DNA of 64,000 nucleotides from Gayadomonas joobiniege G7 (GTDB lineage Bacteria; Pseudomonadota; Gammaproteobacteria; Enterobacterales; Alteromonadaceae), in contig NZ_AMRX01000006.1 in assembly GCF_000300815.1 (NCBI RefSeq), forward strand, positions 1 to 64,000. The letters are read 5' to 3'. The number at the start of each line of letters is the position of its first letter. Within the stretch, counting starts at the first letter, position 1. The notes under the pieces were generated by a model. That model was not told where the DNA came from. It saw only the letters and a list, made by a program, of their open reading frames with translations, and did no database searches. The translations under genes and the position numbers were made by a program. Shown here one piece after another: positions 26,966 to 35,467 of this stretch.

Positions 26966-27670
26966 ATGACAAAAAAATACACTAAAAGACCACTTATTGC
27001 GGTCACAACAGACAATAAATACGTGTCGCCGGCTTGGTTAGCAATTTGTTTTGGAATTTGGCTAGCAGGTGGTAAGGCGGTTCGAGTTTGCTCAAAAAAA
27101 CCAAAAGATGCTGAATCCTTCGATGCCTTTTTAATCAGTGGTGGCAGTGATATAGATCCTAAGTTATATGGGGCAAAAGCAGACCCACATAAAAGTTATG
27201 ACATTAAAAGAGATAAACTGGAAAGCGAGTTTATTCATTATGCGCTCTCCGCACAAAAACCTTTGATGGGTATTTGTCGAGGTTATCAATTAATTAATGT
27301 GATTAAAGGGGGTGATCTTTATACAGATATTTCTGAAATGCGAAAAAAAACTAAAAATGGAATCCAGTTGTTTCCCGTTAAACCTGTGACTATCTTGGCA
27401 GACACCAAAGTTTCACGTTGTTTAGGCGGCTTAACACAAACCAAGGTAAATGCAATTCATCATCAGGCAATAAAATCTGTTGCCGATAGTATGCAAGCCG
27501 TTGCTTACGATGCGGATGAGTTTGTGCAAGCCATTGAAAGCCGTACACCCCATGAAGCTGTATTAGGGGTTCAATGGCATCCAGAATACTTGTTTTATAT
27601 TGCCAGCCAACGAGGACTGTTTACATGGCTGGTTGAGCAAGCCATCTCTAATCGACAAACGGATCGATAA
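26966..27670 (+). CDS. Class I glutamine amidotransferase-like hydrolase (peptidase C26, PuuD-like)
   Basis: This 234-residue enzyme belongs to the gamma-glutamyl-GABA hydrolase (PuuD) branch of class I amidotransferases, which cleave gamma-glutamyl amides. Seen in the sequence are SGGSDIDPKLYG (oxyanion/substrate loop), LMGICRGYQLINV with the nucleophile Cys, and GVQWHPEYLF with the His-Glu pair. No other putrescine-pathway genes are adjacent, so the natural substrate is uncertain. It starts directly after the AI-2E permease stop and overlaps the YqaA gene by one base, so the three probably share a transcript. Confidence 0.88.
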   Translation: MTKKYTKRPLIAVTTDNKYVSPAWLAICFGIWLAGGKAVRVCSKKPKDAESFDAFLISGGSDIDPKLYGAKADPHKSYDIKRDKLESEFIHYALSAQKPLMGICRGYQLINVIKGGDLYTDISEMRKKTKNGIQLFPVKPVTILADTKVSRCLGGLTQTKVNAIHHQAIKSVADSMQAVAYDADEFVQAIESRTPHEAVLGVQWHPEYLFYIASQRGLFTWLVEQAISNRQTDR

Positions 27671-28092
27671 TGCTTTCTTATTTTATTTTATTCGCTTCAT
27701 CATTTTTGGCTGCGACAGTGCTGCCGTTTTATTCTGAAGTGATTCTATTTTCTATGTTAAGGCAGGGAGAGCCAGCGTGGTTATTATTGTTGTTAGCGAC
27801 ATCAGGCAATACGTTAGGCTCTGTGGTAAATTTTTATTTAGGTTGGTATTTGCTCAAATTTAAAGATAAAAAGTGGTTTTATTTTAAAGACAGTCAAATT
27901 AAACGCTCACAAATTTGGTTCCAAAAATATGGTGTATGGAGTCTTTTATTCGCCTGGCTGCCCCTCGGTGGTGATGTATTAACCCTGATTGCAGGGATCA
28001 TGCGAGTTAATTTGTGGTTGTTTATTTTATTAGTTGGGTTGGGTAAGTTTTTCCGTTACGTCGTGGTTATGTATGTTGCTAACGTGTTCTAA
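27670..28092 (+). CDS. yqaA: YqaA family membrane protein (DedA/SNARE-associated type)
   Basis: A 140-residue inner-membrane protein of the YqaA branch of the DedA/VTT superfamily. N-terminal helices (FILFASSFLAATVLPFYSEV) are followed by SGNTLGSVVNFYLGWYL, a short cytoplasmic loop and WSLLFAWLPLGGDVLTLIAGIM, which carries the conserved Gly-Asp pair near a re-entrant loop. Family members are linked to membrane-lipid scrambling or proton-motive-force homeostasis, but YqaA itself is poorly defined. The ATG overlaps the previous stop (TAATG). Confidence 0.87.
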   Translation: MLSYFILFASSFLAATVLPFYSEVILFSMLRQGEPAWLLLLLATSGNTLGSVVNFYLGWYLLKFKDKKWFYFKDSQIKRSQIWFQKYGVWSLLFAWLPLGGDVLTLIAGIMRVNLWLFILLVGLGKFFRYVVVMYVANVF

Positions 28093-28138
28093 ATTTAAAT
28101 ATGTGTTTTTACCCTTGAGTCACCTTGGCCTTTTTTGT

Positions 28139-28180
28139 TAAAGTATCAAATTATTAACACTCTAATAACTTGATACTTTA
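28139..28180 (+). promoter_or_regulatory. 42-bp dyad ending on the sulfatase start codon
   Basis: An outer perfect 11-bp inverted repeat, TAAAGTATCAA (28139-28149) and TTGATACTTTA (28170-28180), shares its centre with an inner 6-bp pair TTATTA / TAATAA (28151-28156, 28163-28168). Together they make 18-base arms with one mismatch and a six-base loop. The last base is the A of the sulfatase ATG, and no ribosome-binding site is visible in front of it. It could be an operator, an RNA hairpin gating translation, or an AT-rich terminator of yqaA. Confidence 0.7.
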
Positions 28181-29685
28181 TGCATTTAAACATCAATCAA
28201 CTTATGCTGCTTTGTGCAGCATTGCTGTTGACAGGCTGTTATGCTATCCCTGATGACAGTACAACCGACTCAGCCCAATTTACCCAACCGAACATCCTGT
28301 TTATCTACACAGATGATCAGGCGCCTTGGGCATTGGGCGCTGCCGGCAATGCCCAAGCCTTTACGCCAAACATGGATAAGCTGGCAGCCACTGGCATGCA
28401 ATTTCCAAATGCGTATACTACAACGCCCGTATGCAGTCCGTCTCGTGCGGGTTTGTTAACCTCCAGATATGGTTATGAGTTAGGTATCGATGACTGGATT
28501 AATACCCATTACCCATCAATGACCCGAAAAGAACCCAACTTAGGCGTTGATCCAAGTTTACCTACATGGCCTAAAATTTTGCAGCAACAAGGTTACCACA
28601 CAGGTCTGGTTGGCAAGTGGCATTTAGGTGAATTAGATAAATTCCATCCTACAGCGCAGGGCTATGATGAGTTTGTCGGTTTTCGTTCCGGCGGGAATAA
28701 AACGAAAGATCCTAGCTTAGAGAAACAGGGAAAAGTGAGTCAGTACCAAGGCTTGACCTCAGATATTTTAACTGATCAGGCGATAGACTTTATCCAGCGT
28801 AACCGGCAAAAAAGGTTTGCATTATCGTTGCATTACCGCGCACCACATACCCAGTGGTTACCGGTAGCAGAAGCAGACGCAGCCCCTTACAAAGAGTTAG
28901 ATATCAAGTTACCACATCCAGACTACCCAAACCTTGATGTTAAAAAAGCCAAACGTTTTATGAAAGAATACCTTTCGAGCGTGCGCAGCGTTGATCGTAA
29001 TATAGGGCGTTTATTGGAACAGCTTAAAGCGCTTAAGTTAACTAAAAACACCCTGATTGTATTTACGTCGGACCATGGTTATAACATGGCCCACAATGGG
29101 ATTTGGCACAAGGGTAATGGCCATTGGCTGTTAAAAGATGTTGTCCCGGCCAGAGAGTTTGCGCAAAAGAATCAACGGCCAAATATGTATGACAACTCAA
29201 TTAAAGTACCAACGATAGTAGTTTGGCCCGGAGTGGTAGAAGCTGGCAGTAAAAATCTGTCTACTATTTCAAATCTAGATTGGTTCCCGACACTCGTTGA
29301 GATAGCGCAAGGGCAATTACCGGCTAATGCCATCATAAGGGGAAATAGTTTTTTACCGGCCTTATTGGATAGTCAGCAGCGTTTATCGACCGAGTATTAT
29401 GCTGCTTACACCACCTTACATCAGAGCAAAACACAGATGCGCATGTATAGTGATGGTCGTTATAAATTGGTTAAAGACTTTAGAAATAATAACCGAGATG
29501 AGTTTTATGATCTGCAAGCGGACCCGGATGAAAGCCAGAATTTAATCAATACTAATCAGCCTGAATTAATGCGTATTATTAACCAATTTGACGACATCAT
29601 TTTTGAAAAAATGTTAAAAACAAAAGATCCCGTTTTAAATAAATACTTTCCCAAAAACATTGATACAAAAGGGCATGCTGGATGA
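28180..29685 (+). CDS. Lipoprotein sulfatase of the S1 (formylglycine) class
   Basis: This 501-residue enzyme would remove sulfate esters from carbohydrates. A lipoprotein-type signal (LCAALLLTGC, Cys20) is followed by the sulfatase fold: NILFIYTDDQAPWALG (metal Asp pair), TTPVCSPSRAGLLTSRYG with Cys85 in the C-x-P-S-R formylglycine motif, VGKWHLGEL, APHTQWLP and FTSDHGYNMAHNG (distal metal site). The signal lacks the usual Lys/Arg near its start, and an internal ATG at 28204 is possible. A sulfatase-maturing enzyme is required but not in this window. Its stop overlaps the glycosidase start by four bases (ATGA), so both act on one sulfated glycan, probably of algal origin. The exact subfamily and substrate cannot be told. 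Confidence 0.92.
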   Translation: MHLNINQLMLLCAALLLTGCYAIPDDSTTDSAQFTQPNILFIYTDDQAPWALGAAGNAQAFTPNMDKLAATGMQFPNAYTTTPVCSPSRAGLLTSRYGYELGIDDWINTHYPSMTRKEPNLGVDPSLPTWPKILQQQGYHTGLVGKWHLGELDKFHPTAQGYDEFVGFRSGGNKTKDPSLEKQGKVSQYQGLTSDILTDQAIDFIQRNRQKRFALSLHYRAPHTQWLPVAEADAAPYKELDIKLPHPDYPNLDVKKAKRFMKEYLSSVRSVDRNIGRLLEQLKALKLTKNTLIVFTSDHGYNMAHNGIWHKGNGHWLLKDVVPAREFAQKNQRPNMYDNSIKVPTIVVWPGVVEAGSKNLSTISNLDWFPTLVEIAQGQLPANAIIRGNSFLPALLDSQQRLSTEYYAAYTTLHQSKTQMRMYSDGRYKLVKDFRNNNRDEFYDLQADPDESQNLINTNQPELMRIINQFDDIIFEKMLKTKDPVLNKYFPKNIDTKGHAG

Positions 29686-30755
29686 AATTTTTAATCGCAA
29701 GCTTGTTCAGTTTGAGTTTTATGACGGCGGCAGCTCAATTAGATGCTCATCAACCGCTACCTGAAGACCTAAATCAACACCAGATAGTTGAATCAGATTT
29801 TGTTAAATCTTTAGCGGGTGGTAAACGCATCCTGGAAGAAAAAAATTGGAACATTTGGGGAGCCTCTCCGATCCTTGATGACGACGGTAAAATTCATGTG
29901 TTTTTTTCAAGGTGGCGGGGCACACATGGCGGCTGGTTAAAGCATAGTGAAATCGCCCATGCTGTCGCTGATCATCCTGAAGGTCCATATACTGTGTTAG
30001 GGACTGTCTTGCGCGGACGCGGCGGTGAGCATTGGGACGCTGATACCATTCATAACCCAACGATTCAAAAAGTGGGAGACAAATATGCATTATTTTATTT
30101 AGGGAATAACCTAACAGATGCAGAAAAATATGATGGCCATCATGCCTCAACACAACGAATTGGATTAGCGGTAGCCGATAATATTTATGGACCTTTTAAG
30201 CGTGTTTCAGATCATCCCATTTTGGATATTAGCCAAAATAAAGCGGCATGGGACAGCTATTTAGTGACTAACCCAGCACTGTTGCAACATCCTAACGGAG
30301 AATATTGGCTCTATTATAAAGCTTGGGACAAATATAATGATAATCTTAGAAAAATGGGTGTTGCGATAAGTGAAAAGCTAACGGGTCCGTACCAAAAGCA
30401 TGAAAACAATCCGCTAGTCTCTTTTGCTGATTTAGGTAAGCAGGTAGAAGACGCGTATGTTTATTATCATAATGATAAATTTTATATGATAATGAGAGAT
30501 ATGGGGGTGATTCATCCGCATGTGGGACTCATGTTAGATTCAAATGACGGTTTAAATTGGTCGGCTCCTCAATTGGGTTATCGCACCAATAAGTTTTATT
30601 TAAATGAAACAAAAGTTGAGCGAATGGAACGGCCGCAAATACTTTTTATAGACGGAAAGCCTGCTTATCTATTTCTGGCGTTAATGGGCGGGAAATATAA
30701 AACGTCAACCGCTATGGTTTTGAAGATCGAATCGAAACAAAAAATATCAAACTAA
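29682..30755 (+). CDS. Exported five-bladed beta-propeller glycosidase, GH43/GH117-like
   Basis: This is a 357-residue protein with a signal peptide (MKFLIASLFSLSFMTAAA). The body shows blade-like repeats typical of the GH43/GH32/GH117 propeller clans: WGASPILDDDGKIHVFFSRW, HNPTIQKVGDKYALFYLG, WDSYLVTNPALLQHPNGEYW and VEDAYVYYHNDKFYMIMRD. The last holds a Glu-Asp pair where propeller glycosidases carry the acid catalyst. I cannot assign the family with confidence. Translational coupling to the sulfatase argues for an exo-acting enzyme that trims a sugar from the same sulfated oligosaccharide. A periplasmic location follows from the signal. Confidence 0.82.
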   Translation: MKFLIASLFSLSFMTAAAQLDAHQPLPEDLNQHQIVESDFVKSLAGGKRILEEKNWNIWGASPILDDDGKIHVFFSRWRGTHGGWLKHSEIAHAVADHPEGPYTVLGTVLRGRGGEHWDADTIHNPTIQKVGDKYALFYLGNNLTDAEKYDGHHASTQRIGLAVADNIYGPFKRVSDHPILDISQNKAAWDSYLVTNPALLQHPNGEYWLYYKAWDKYNDNLRKMGVAISEKLTGPYQKHENNPLVSFADLGKQVEDAYVYYHNDKFYMIMRDMGVIHPHVGLMLDSNDGLNWSAPQLGYRTNKFYLNETKVERMERPQILFIDGKPAYLFLALMGGKYKTSTAMVLKIESKQKISN

Positions 30756-30822
30756 ATACTAAAATTAAATGATCGATCTGGCGCTTTAGCCCGAGAAAAT
30801 CACTATGTATCTGCTGAATGTT

Positions 30823-30861
30823 AAATGACAGTTGAAAGGATAAAGTCCTTCCACTGTCATT
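30823..30861. terminator. Terminator after the sulfatase-glycosidase pair
   Basis: A long imperfect hairpin: AAATGACAGT...AAAGGA pairs with TCCTT...ACTGTCATTT across a five-base loop and is followed by T-rich sequence. It lies between convergent genes and can serve both strands. Confidence 0.8.
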
Positions 30862-30885
30862 TTAATAAGTGCCGAGATTGACTGG

Positions 30886-31131
30886 TTAATTGCTTTCGTT
30901 TTCCAACTGCTGGTGGAGAGAATCTTTTAGTTCAGCTCTTTGCAGTTTCATTTTTTTCATATCTATGTCGTCAATCGGTTGATCACGTAGTTCTAATTTG
31001 CGGATTTCTCTGTCAATCGCATCATAAGTTTTGGCTTCTTTAGAAAATTTTTGGTTGGACTCCATCAAGTCCATAATCGTATGTTCATACTCGGGAAATT
31101 CGTTTAACAAAGAATGATTTTCACCTAACAT
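30886..31131 (-). CDS. YdcH family protein (DUF465)
   Basis: This small all-helical cytoplasmic protein (81 residues) has FPEYEHTIMDLMESNQKFSK followed by a second helix rich in Lys/Leu (DMKKMKLQRAELKDSLHQQL). This is the hairpin pattern of the DUF465/YdcH family, whose function is not established. I chose the ATG at 31131 because AGGAGG lies four bases upstream and the conserved FPEY motif then falls near the N-terminus. The frame continues 17 codons upstream without family similarity. Confidence 0.85.
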   Translation of the reverse strand: MLGENHSLLNEFPEYEHTIMDLMESNQKFSKEAKTYDAIDREIRKLELRDQPIDDIDMKKMKLQRAELKDSLHQQLENESN

Positions 31132-31292
31132 AAAGCCTCCTCTTTTAGTGCTTTCAATTTTTTCTACTGCCTTAAAAAACACATGGTTCAGTTTTTAATG
31201 ATCTTTATTATTATGAACCAAGCGCACAATCGACCAGTAGATAATAGTCAAGTGGGATTGCCCCGTTTAACTGACAACTTATTGGAGTCGAT

Positions 31293-32666
31293 ATGTCTAA
31301 GCATGCTACTACTGTAAATCCATTCACCGAAGAAGATATCAAAAAATATACGCTACTTTCAGTTGAAGAAGCAGAACGAGCAGTTGATCGAGCGCATGAT
31401 TGTTTTCAGCAATGGAAATTAAGTAAAATTTCAGACCGTCAACAATGTTTAGAGAATTTAGCTAAATTACTGGATGCGCGCAAAGCTTCTATCGCTCAGC
31501 TAATGACAGATGAAATGGGTAAAGTTAAGGAGCAGGGGATCATGGAAGTCGCAACATGCGCCGAAATTTGTCGTTATACTGCGCGTCAATCGGTAAAGCA
31601 AATTGAAGATGAAAAGCGTTCGGTGGATGAAGGTGAAGCATTAATAACATACCGTCCACTCGGAGTCATATTGGGCATACAGCCGTGGAACTTCCCACTC
31701 TATCAGGTGATCCGTTATAGTGCGGTGACGATAGCTGCCGGCAATACCACAGTGCTAAAACATGCTGCAAACGTCTTTGGCATGGCGCAATTAATCGAAA
31801 AGCTGTTCGAAGAGGCAGGGTTCCCAAAATACGCACTGCAAAGTTTGTTAATTGACGGCAAAACAGCCAGTCAATTGATTGAACACCGACATATACAAGG
31901 TGTGACCTTTACCGGGAGTGATGAAACTGGCAAAAAAGTTGCCAGTATTGCTGCAAGCCAAGCGAAAAAATCAGTTTTAGAGCTTGGCAGTAATGACGCT
32001 TATTTAGTTTTAGATGATGCAGATGTTAAGTTGGCGGTCGAAACCTGCACTCAAGCAAGGGTCATCAATAATGGTCAAACTTGCGTTTCGGCTAAACGTT
32101 TTATTGTCACGGAGAGAAACTATCAAACCTTTAAAGAAGGTTTAAAAGGTGCTATGAGCCAATTAAAAGTTGGTGATCCAAATTTAAAAGAAACAGATAT
32201 TGGCCCTATGGCGCGTAAAGATTTGCGGGATAAATTAGCCGATCAGGTTAAAGCCTCAATCGATAAAGGTGCGGTGCCAGTATTAGGGTGTGAAATACCA
32301 GAACAACCGGGTTATTTTTATCCTCCGTCGATATTAGAAAATGTAACTGCTGGTATGCCTGCTTATGATGATGAGCTCTTCGGTCCTGTTGCGGCGCTAA
32401 TTAAAGTTAAAGATGATGAAGAAGCAATTAAAGTAGCGAACGACAGCCGCTATGGGCTAGGTGGTGGAATTTTTAGTCAAAATACTGCCAAAGCACTTGA
32501 GTTGGCCAAATACCACTTTGATACCGGCATGGTTAACATTAACGGGTATGGTTTAGCTCACCCAAACTTACCATTTGGTGGTGTTAAAGATAGTGGTTAC
32601 GGCCGTGAGCATGGGGGTGCGGGCATCTTAGAATTTGTAAATCAAAAATCTATTATGTTGGCCTAA
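31293..32666 (+). CDS. NAD(P)-dependent succinate-semialdehyde-type dehydrogenase (YneI/Sad-like)
   Basis: This 457-residue enzyme of the aldehyde dehydrogenase superfamily oxidises an aldehyde to the acid. Key motifs are GVILGIQPWNFPLYQVIRY, FTGSDETGKKVA (cofactor loop), LELGSNDAYLVL with the general-base Glu, and NNGQTCVSAKRF with the catalytic Cys. The short length and lack of an N-terminal extension match the YneI/Sad group, where succinate semialdehyde is the usual substrate. No GABA-pathway genes are adjacent, so substrate specificity is tentative. A strong hairpin follows. Confidence 0.88.
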   Translation: MSKHATTVNPFTEEDIKKYTLLSVEEAERAVDRAHDCFQQWKLSKISDRQQCLENLAKLLDARKASIAQLMTDEMGKVKEQGIMEVATCAEICRYTARQSVKQIEDEKRSVDEGEALITYRPLGVILGIQPWNFPLYQVIRYSAVTIAAGNTTVLKHAANVFGMAQLIEKLFEEAGFPKYALQSLLIDGKTASQLIEHRHIQGVTFTGSDETGKKVASIAASQAKKSVLELGSNDAYLVLDDADVKLAVETCTQARVINNGQTCVSAKRFIVTERNYQTFKEGLKGAMSQLKVGDPNLKETDIGPMARKDLRDKLADQVKASIDKGAVPVLGCEIPEQPGYFYPPSILENVTAGMPAYDDELFGPVAALIKVKDDEEAIKVANDSRYGLGGGIFSQNTAKALELAKYHFDTGMVNINGYGLAHPNLPFGGVKDSGYGREHGGAGILEFVNQKSIMLA

Positions 32667-32676
32667 CTTCAATTTA

Positions 32677-32707
32677 AAAGTGCAAAACCCCAACGGTTTT
32701 GCACTTT
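32677..32707 (+). terminator. Intrinsic terminator after the aldehyde dehydrogenase
   Basis: A perfect 13-bp stem AAAGTGCAAAACC / GGTTTTGCACTTT with a five-base loop sits 10 bases after the stop codon. The stem itself ends in a T-rich tail. Confidence 0.85.
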
Positions 32708-32778
32708 ACATCTTTTCCGCTTGCAGCTTATCGATAGGCTCGTTAATCTTTGCGCAAACTTCTTAATTTAATTGATGT

Positions 32779-34764
32779 ATGAAAATTATACCGCGCAAAG
32801 GATATAGGTTTGTGCAGCAACTGCTGGCTACTCGAAGCGCTTTGACCCTGACCTCAGACGCTATCTTAATTGATAAAAATAACCAGGTCAGGGAAATCCC
32901 ACTTGATCAAATCAATAAAATTCATGTGACTAAAGGTTGGTGGTTTTCACGCTTACACATTAATAGCTTAGAGCGACAAACATATGTATGCAAAGGTTAT
33001 TTATACACTGACTTATTGGCATTTCACCAACAAACAATTCAACATTTGATTGCGAGTGTTGCCGATAATGATCGGTGGCAATGGTTTTACCAACAAATGT
33101 TAGGTCATAAATCAGCCCAGTATTATTATTCAAGTTACGAATGGCAAAACATACAACAGCTAAAAACCTTGGCCGCTGAATTTAATAAGCTTGGGGTCAC
33201 AGAGCATGACTTTAAACTATTAATGCACAGGGAGATATTTTTATACGCAAACCAACTGACTAAGGCATCTGTCAGTGAAGCAGGACGGGCGCAGCACAAT
33301 CAGCGTGTAGTGCAGAATTTATTGCAGCGAGACGCTCCTTTTTTTGCCAAGCTCAACCAGCATCCGTTAACACCTGCTCAGCAGTTGGCCTGTGTAAATA
33401 ATAACGATCATACTCTAGTCGTTGCTGGAGCTGGCAGTGGTAAAACTGCTCTGATTATGGCCAAAACTGCTTATTTAGTTGCACGTAAACTGGCTGAGCC
33501 AGAACACATTTTATTATTGGCATTTGGCCAAAAAGCTGCCGATGAAATGCGTAGCCGATTGGACCAAAAGTTACCCCTAATCGCTGAGCGAATCCAAGTT
33601 AAAACTTTCCACTCATTTGGTTTAAGTTTATTAAAACAAAAATATGGTCAGCAATATAAACAAACGAAAGAATCAATTGAGCCACGCCTGTTAGCTGTTC
33701 ATCAAGATTTATTGCAAACCTCCGGAGCTTATCAAAATGCTTTTCAAGCCGTTTGTAAACACTATCAACTCAGCGAAGAAAAATTGATGAAACAGGTTGT
33801 GAATTGTTGGCCAATCATACAGGAAAATGGTTTAAGAGGACATTGTATCTCAGCAGTGCAAACCTGGTTAGACTATTTGGTTAAAGCTGAAGCCGCTGAT
33901 AAAGCCACATCATTTGAATTTTCAGATATGATAAAACAGAGTGCTGAATTGTTAGCAAATGGTCAGGTTTCTCATACCTTTAAATACATTATTGTTGATG
34001 AGTTTCAAGACATTTCTGCAGGTCGGATACGCCTTTTACAGGCATTGTTAAGTTCGTCGGCAAACTGCCGATTATTTGCCGTTGGTGACGACTGGCAATC
34101 CATTTATCGGTTTAACGGCGCTGAAGTTAGCTTTTTTACCGAATTTGATAAACACTTTGCACCATCTGAGCGCTTAACTTTAGATCAAACTTTTCGTTTT
34201 AACGATAAAATTGAAGCTGTATCCAGCCGTTTTATTCGTCAAAACCCCAATCAAATAAACAAACAAGTTAACCCTCAGCAAAAGATTAATGAAGCGGCCG
34301 TTCATTTGTTTCCAGTGCAAGATTATATGGCAGAAGTAAAACAGATATTATCTCATATTAACCAGCAGGCAGGGCAATTGGGGCGCTCTATTTCGCTTTT
34401 GTTAATCAGTCGTAATGCGCTAAGCAAAACGCCTGGACTTGAGTCGTTATACGTCAACAAAGGAGATTATAAGCATTTGCAAATTACGGTGGTGACTGCG
34501 CATGCGAGCAAAGGGTTAGAAGCCGACATCAGTTTGATATTGGGGGTTGAACAAGGGATGTTTCCAAGTACTTACGGGCAGCAAGCATTACAAAATGCCG
34601 TGCTGGCGGCACCCGAAGCTTTTAATCATGCTGAAGAAAGACGGTTATTTTACGTTGCCCTGACTCGGGCTAAACATCAGGTTTATCTGTTATATAAAGC
34701 GGGCCGTGGCAGTGAGTTTATCGACGAATTAAAATCTTACCCAAGTGATTGGATCAATCATTAA
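32779..34764 (+). CDS. helD: DNA helicase IV (HelD), UvrD/Rep superfamily
   Basis: HelD is a 3'-to-5' superfamily 1 DNA helicase linked to RecF-pathway recombination. The 661-residue length is close to the E. coli protein. A family-specific N-terminal domain (about 1-200, PRKGYRFVQQLLATRSALTL) precedes the helicase core: Q motif PLTPAQQLACV, Walker A VVAGAGSGKTAL, motif II VDEFQDIS, motif III AVGDDWQSIYRFNGA, motif V VTAHASKGLEAD and motif VI YVALTRAKHQVY. It stands alone between the dehydrogenase terminator and a DJ-1 family gene. Confidence 0.93.
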   Translation: MKIIPRKGYRFVQQLLATRSALTLTSDAILIDKNNQVREIPLDQINKIHVTKGWWFSRLHINSLERQTYVCKGYLYTDLLAFHQQTIQHLIASVADNDRWQWFYQQMLGHKSAQYYYSSYEWQNIQQLKTLAAEFNKLGVTEHDFKLLMHREIFLYANQLTKASVSEAGRAQHNQRVVQNLLQRDAPFFAKLNQHPLTPAQQLACVNNNDHTLVVAGAGSGKTALIMAKTAYLVARKLAEPEHILLLAFGQKAADEMRSRLDQKLPLIAERIQVKTFHSFGLSLLKQKYGQQYKQTKESIEPRLLAVHQDLLQTSGAYQNAFQAVCKHYQLSEEKLMKQVVNCWPIIQENGLRGHCISAVQTWLDYLVKAEAADKATSFEFSDMIKQSAELLANGQVSHTFKYIIVDEFQDISAGRIRLLQALLSSSANCRLFAVGDDWQSIYRFNGAEVSFFTEFDKHFAPSERLTLDQTFRFNDKIEAVSSRFIRQNPNQINKQVNPQQKINEAAVHLFPVQDYMAEVKQILSHINQQAGQLGRSISLLLISRNALSKTPGLESLYVNKGDYKHLQITVVTAHASKGLEADISLILGVEQGMFPSTYGQQALQNAVLAAPEAFNHAEERRLFYVALTRAKHQVYLLYKAGRGSEFIDELKSYPSDWINH

Positions 34765-34846
34765 AAATTAATTTATTGGCGATCTTTTTAAATTGTGTCT
34801 GCGTAGCAAAAGATGAGTTTTTCTTGAAATCAACAAACAGGAGTGA

Positions 34847-35413
34847 ATGATGACAGTAAAGAAAATTCAAGGCAAAAAAATTGCGATTTTAGCAACCGAC
34901 GGTTTTGAACAAAGCGAACTTTTTGAACCGCGCAAAGCTTTGTTAGAAGCGGGTGCCGAAGTTGAGATCGTGAGTTTAAAAAGTGGCTCTATCAAAGGCT
35001 GGAACGAAACCGATTGGGGTGACAGTATTGCCGTAGACAAAACCCTAGATGAGGTAAAATCGTCAGAGTATCATGCACTTATGTTGCCAGGTGGTTTGTT
35101 TAATCCAGACACCTTGCGAACCGATCAGAAAGCCGTAAATTTCGTCAGTGGTTTTTTTGCCGAAGACGAGCAAAAACCTGTTGGGGCTATCTGCCACGGA
35201 CCTTGGTTATTAGCCGAAGCCGGTGTCGTCAATGACCGTAAAGTCACCTCTTACCCAAGCATTCAAACTGATTTAAAAAATGCCGGCGCCAAGTGGGTTG
35301 ACGAAAAAGTGGTTGTAGACCAAGGTTTAGTGACAAGCCGCAAACCAGACGATTTAGACGCCTTTAACCGTAAACTGATTGAAGAGATTTGCGAAGGTCG
35401 CCACGCAGCTTAA
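34847..35413 (+). CDS. DJ-1/PfpI family protein (YhbO-like)
   Basis: This 188-residue protein of the PfpI/YhbO branch of the DJ-1 superfamily belongs to a group reported as glyoxalase III- or deglycase-like stress proteins, though the exact activity is debated. Motifs are KIAILATDGFEQSELFEPRKAL with the conserved Glu, and GAICHGPWLLAEAG with the Cys-His nucleophile elbow. Two ATGs occur in tandem after a CAGGAG site. It is a single-gene unit followed by a bidirectional hairpin. Confidence 0.92.
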   Translation: MMTVKKIQGKKIAILATDGFEQSELFEPRKALLEAGAEVEIVSLKSGSIKGWNETDWGDSIAVDKTLDEVKSSEYHALMLPGGLFNPDTLRTDQKAVNFVSGFFAEDEQKPVGAICHGPWLLAEAGVVNDRKVTSYPSIQTDLKNAGAKWVDEKVVVDQGLVTSRKPDDLDAFNRKLIEEICEGRHAA

Positions 35414-35421
35414 ACCAGCAG

Positions 35422-35449
35422 ATAATCCCTCGTACGAGCGAGGGATTAT
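35422..35449. terminator. Bidirectional terminator between DJ-1 and PepSY genes
   Basis: A perfect 11-bp stem ATAATCCCTCG / CGAGGGATTAT with a six-base loop lies between convergent stop codons. Confidence 0.8.
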
Positions 35450-35467
35450 TATCATCTTAGTAATAAT

